Assembly (NCBI GenBank): GCA_003454335.1
Contig: DMKK01000169.1
Location: 1 to 7,106, forward strand
Reading direction: 5' to 3'
Source of the DNA: Gammaproteobacteria bacterium
GTDB lineage: Bacteria > Pseudomonadota > Gammaproteobacteria > UBA9214
Length of the DNA stretch: 7,106 nt
The position numbers and the translations under genes are program-made. How positions within the stretch are numbered: the stretch's first letter is position 1; every line of letters begins with the position of its first letter. The notes under the pieces are model-generated. The model saw nothing but the letters and a program-made list of their open reading frames with translations, was not told the DNA's origin and made no database searches. This document shows positions 5,901 through 7,106 of this stretch, piece after piece.

Positions 5901-6727
5901 TGCCCATGCACACTTCATCCGCCGAAATATCCCGCTCGGACGATGCGCCCGGTCGGGAGGTCATTATCAGTATTCGTGATCTTCGGACGGTATTTGACGC
6001 ACGCATTATTCATGATGGTATCGATCTGGATATTTATCGTGGTGAGGTATTGGCACTGGTGGGAGGCAGCGGCAGCGGCAAGAGTACCTTGCTGCGTGAA
6101 ATGATCATGTTGCAGCGCCCGGATGCCGGTACGGTGAAATTATTTGGCGAGGACGTTGTCGGAATATCAGAGGCCGGGGCCGGGCGGTTACGGCGGCGGT
6201 TTGGTGTGTTGTTCCAGCAAGGTGCGCTGTTCAGCGGTTTGACGGTGCTGAAGAATGTTGGTTTGCCCCTGCGTGAACATACCCGGTTTGACGATGCGAT
6301 GATCGATGCGCTGGCACGGGTGAAGATCCTGCAGGCAGGGCTGGAACCGGCGGCAGCAGGGCTCTACCCGAATGAACTGAGCGGCGGAATGATCAAGCGG
6401 GCCGCCCTGGCGCGTGCCATGGTGCTGGACCCGGAAGTATTGTTTCTGGATGAGCCTGCATCCGGGCTGGACCCTGGCAGTGCAGGTTCATTTGATGAGC
6501 TGCTGCTGAAGCTAAAGGATATGCTGGGGTTGACGGTCGTTATGGTGACGCATGACCTGGATTCGCTGTGGGGGGCTGCCGACCGGGTTGCCGTGCTTGG
6601 AGGTACCAGGTTGCGTGGCGTGGGTTCCATGGAAGTGTTGTCTGCGTCAACCGAACCACATGTCGTTGACTATCTTGCAGGACCCCGGGCCAGGAATGCG
6701 CAGGAGCGACAATGGAAAAGAAAATAA
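5900..6727 (+). CDS. MlaF-like ABC transporter ATP-binding protein
   Basis: This cytoplasmic ATPase powers the MCE lipid transporter; it has 275 residues from the chosen start. Motifs: Walker A GGSGSGKST (55-63, K61), Q-loop FQQGALF (105-111), signature LSGGM (160-164), Walker B VLFLDE (180-185, catalytic E185), D-loop SGLD (188-191) and H-loop VTHD with H218. FQQGALF and LSGGMIKRAALARA are typical of the MlaF/Ttg2A group. The open frame extends upstream to 5762, but the ATG at 5900 is preferred: it overlaps the permease TGA as TGATG, and the 46 residues before it are a shadow of permease codons. An ATG 6 bases later (5906) is the alternative. The extension before the ABC core (about 20 residues, polar) is slightly long. 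The last 16 bases overlap the MCE gene, so the three are translated in a coupled way. Confidence 0.94.
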   Translation: MPMHTSSAEISRSDDAPGREVIISIRDLRTVFDARIIHDGIDLDIYRGEVLALVGGSGSGKSTLLREMIMLQRPDAGTVKLFGEDVVGISEAGAGRLRRRFGVLFQQGALFSGLTVLKNVGLPLREHTRFDDAMIDALARVKILQAGLEPAAAGLYPNELSGGMIKRAALARAMVLDPEVLFLDEPASGLDPGSAGSFDELLLKLKDMLGLTVVMVTHDLDSLWGAADRVAVLGGTRLRGVGSMEVLSASTEPHVVDYLAGPRARNAQERQWKRK

Positions 6728-7106
6728 ACTACGCCATGGTCGGTTTGTTTGTGATTGTGCTGGGTGCCACCTGGCTGGCAATCAGTCTGTGGCTGGCGCT
6801 TGGCGATTTCTCTACACAATACACCACTTACCGGGTCTACATGAATGAGTCGGTTTCGGGTTTGTACCTGGATGCCCCGGTCAAGTACCGGGGTGTTGAG
6901 ATTGGCAAGGTAAACAATATAAAACTTAATCCGGGAGAGCCAGGCCAGGTTCAATTGACGCTGGATATCGAATCATCGGTGCCTATCAAGGCGGACACGA
7001 TTGCCGTACTGACAGTGCAGGGGATGACCGGGATTGCGTTCGTGGATTTAACGGGGGGAAGTCTGGATTGGCCGCAACTGGAGGCCGCAGATGATGAATT
7101 CTACCC
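6712..7106 (+). CDS. MlaD-like MCE protein, N-terminal part (runs off window)
   Basis: This is a partial gene with 131 complete codons visible. The product starts with MEKKINYAMVGLFVIVLG, then a single membrane anchor (about 7-30), and then an MCE domain at about 38-116 with typical features: YRVYMNESVSGLY (40-52), VKYRGVEIGKV (57-67) and LTVQGMTGIAFVDL (100-113). The anchor holds the protein in the inner membrane with the MCE domain in the periplasm. Such domains form hexameric rings that pass lipids. ATG 6712 is preceded by AGGAG (6702-6706) at 5 bases and overlaps the ATPase gene end by 16 bases. E. coli MlaD is about 180 residues, but relatives in permease-ATPase-MCE operons are often near 300, with a coiled-coil tail. 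The full length cannot be judged here. A lipoprotein gene often follows in such operons. Confidence 0.92.
   Translation, partial: MEKKINYAMVGLFVIVLGATWLAISLWLALGDFSTQYTTYRVYMNESVSGLYLDAPVKYRGVEIGKVNNIKLNPGEPGQVQLTLDIESSVPIKADTIAVLTVQGMTGIAFVDLTGGSLDWPQLEAADDEFY

Overview
The window looks like chromosomal DNA of a Gram-negative gammaproteobacterium. The evidence is an RhlE-type DEAD-box helicase, a Mla/MCE-type outer-membrane lipid transport operon (only meaningful in a two-membrane cell), clear Shine-Dalgarno sites, and intergenic palindromes of the TGTAGGAG and GTAGGATGGGT kinds that are common in free-living gammaproteobacteria. The species cannot be told from this sequence. There are no phage, plasmid, transposase or CRISPR features. 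It reads as ordinary core genome with some unusual intergenic structure.

Layout. Positions 1-367 carry no gene. They hold a half copy of a dispersed repeat, a hairpin-rich stretch, and a probable promoter plus long leader for the next gene. rhlE (368-1726, +) is a complete DEAD-box RNA helicase with a basic, Gly/Ser/Arg-rich tail. A composite REP-like palindrome (about 1764-1851) separates it from a convergent small RRM RNA-binding protein gene (1930-2202, -). The RRM gene has a good promoter on the minus strand, and between that promoter and the start codon lies a textbook intrinsic terminator, which suggests transcription attenuation. A second transcription unit (+) starts at 2471. It encodes a conserved-looking membrane protein with a Cys/His motif, a 35-codon overlooked reading frame (3057-3164) that may be the stump of a hemerythrin-like gene, and a beta-CASP metallo-beta-lactamase ribonuclease-like protein (3161-4552). 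The three overlap and are probably translationally coupled. A long imperfect palindrome (4594-4681) follows. The right end is an MCE transport operon: STAS-MlaE fused permease (4785-5900), MlaF-like ATPase (5900-6727) and the N-terminal part of an MlaD-like MCE protein (6712 to the window edge). All are overlapped or nearly so.

How they fit together. Three genes concern RNA (helicase, RRM protein, beta-CASP nuclease), but they lie in three different transcription units, so a shared pathway is only an inference. The three genes on the right form a single machine: the ATPase and permease drive phospholipid movement between the inner membrane and a periplasmic MCE ring. The fused STAS domain probably does the job of the separate MlaB subunit of E. 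coli. No wholly new system is evident. The most interesting items are the attenuator-like leader of the RRM gene, the unannotated small frame in the nuclease operon, and the unknown Cys-motif membrane protein coupled to it.
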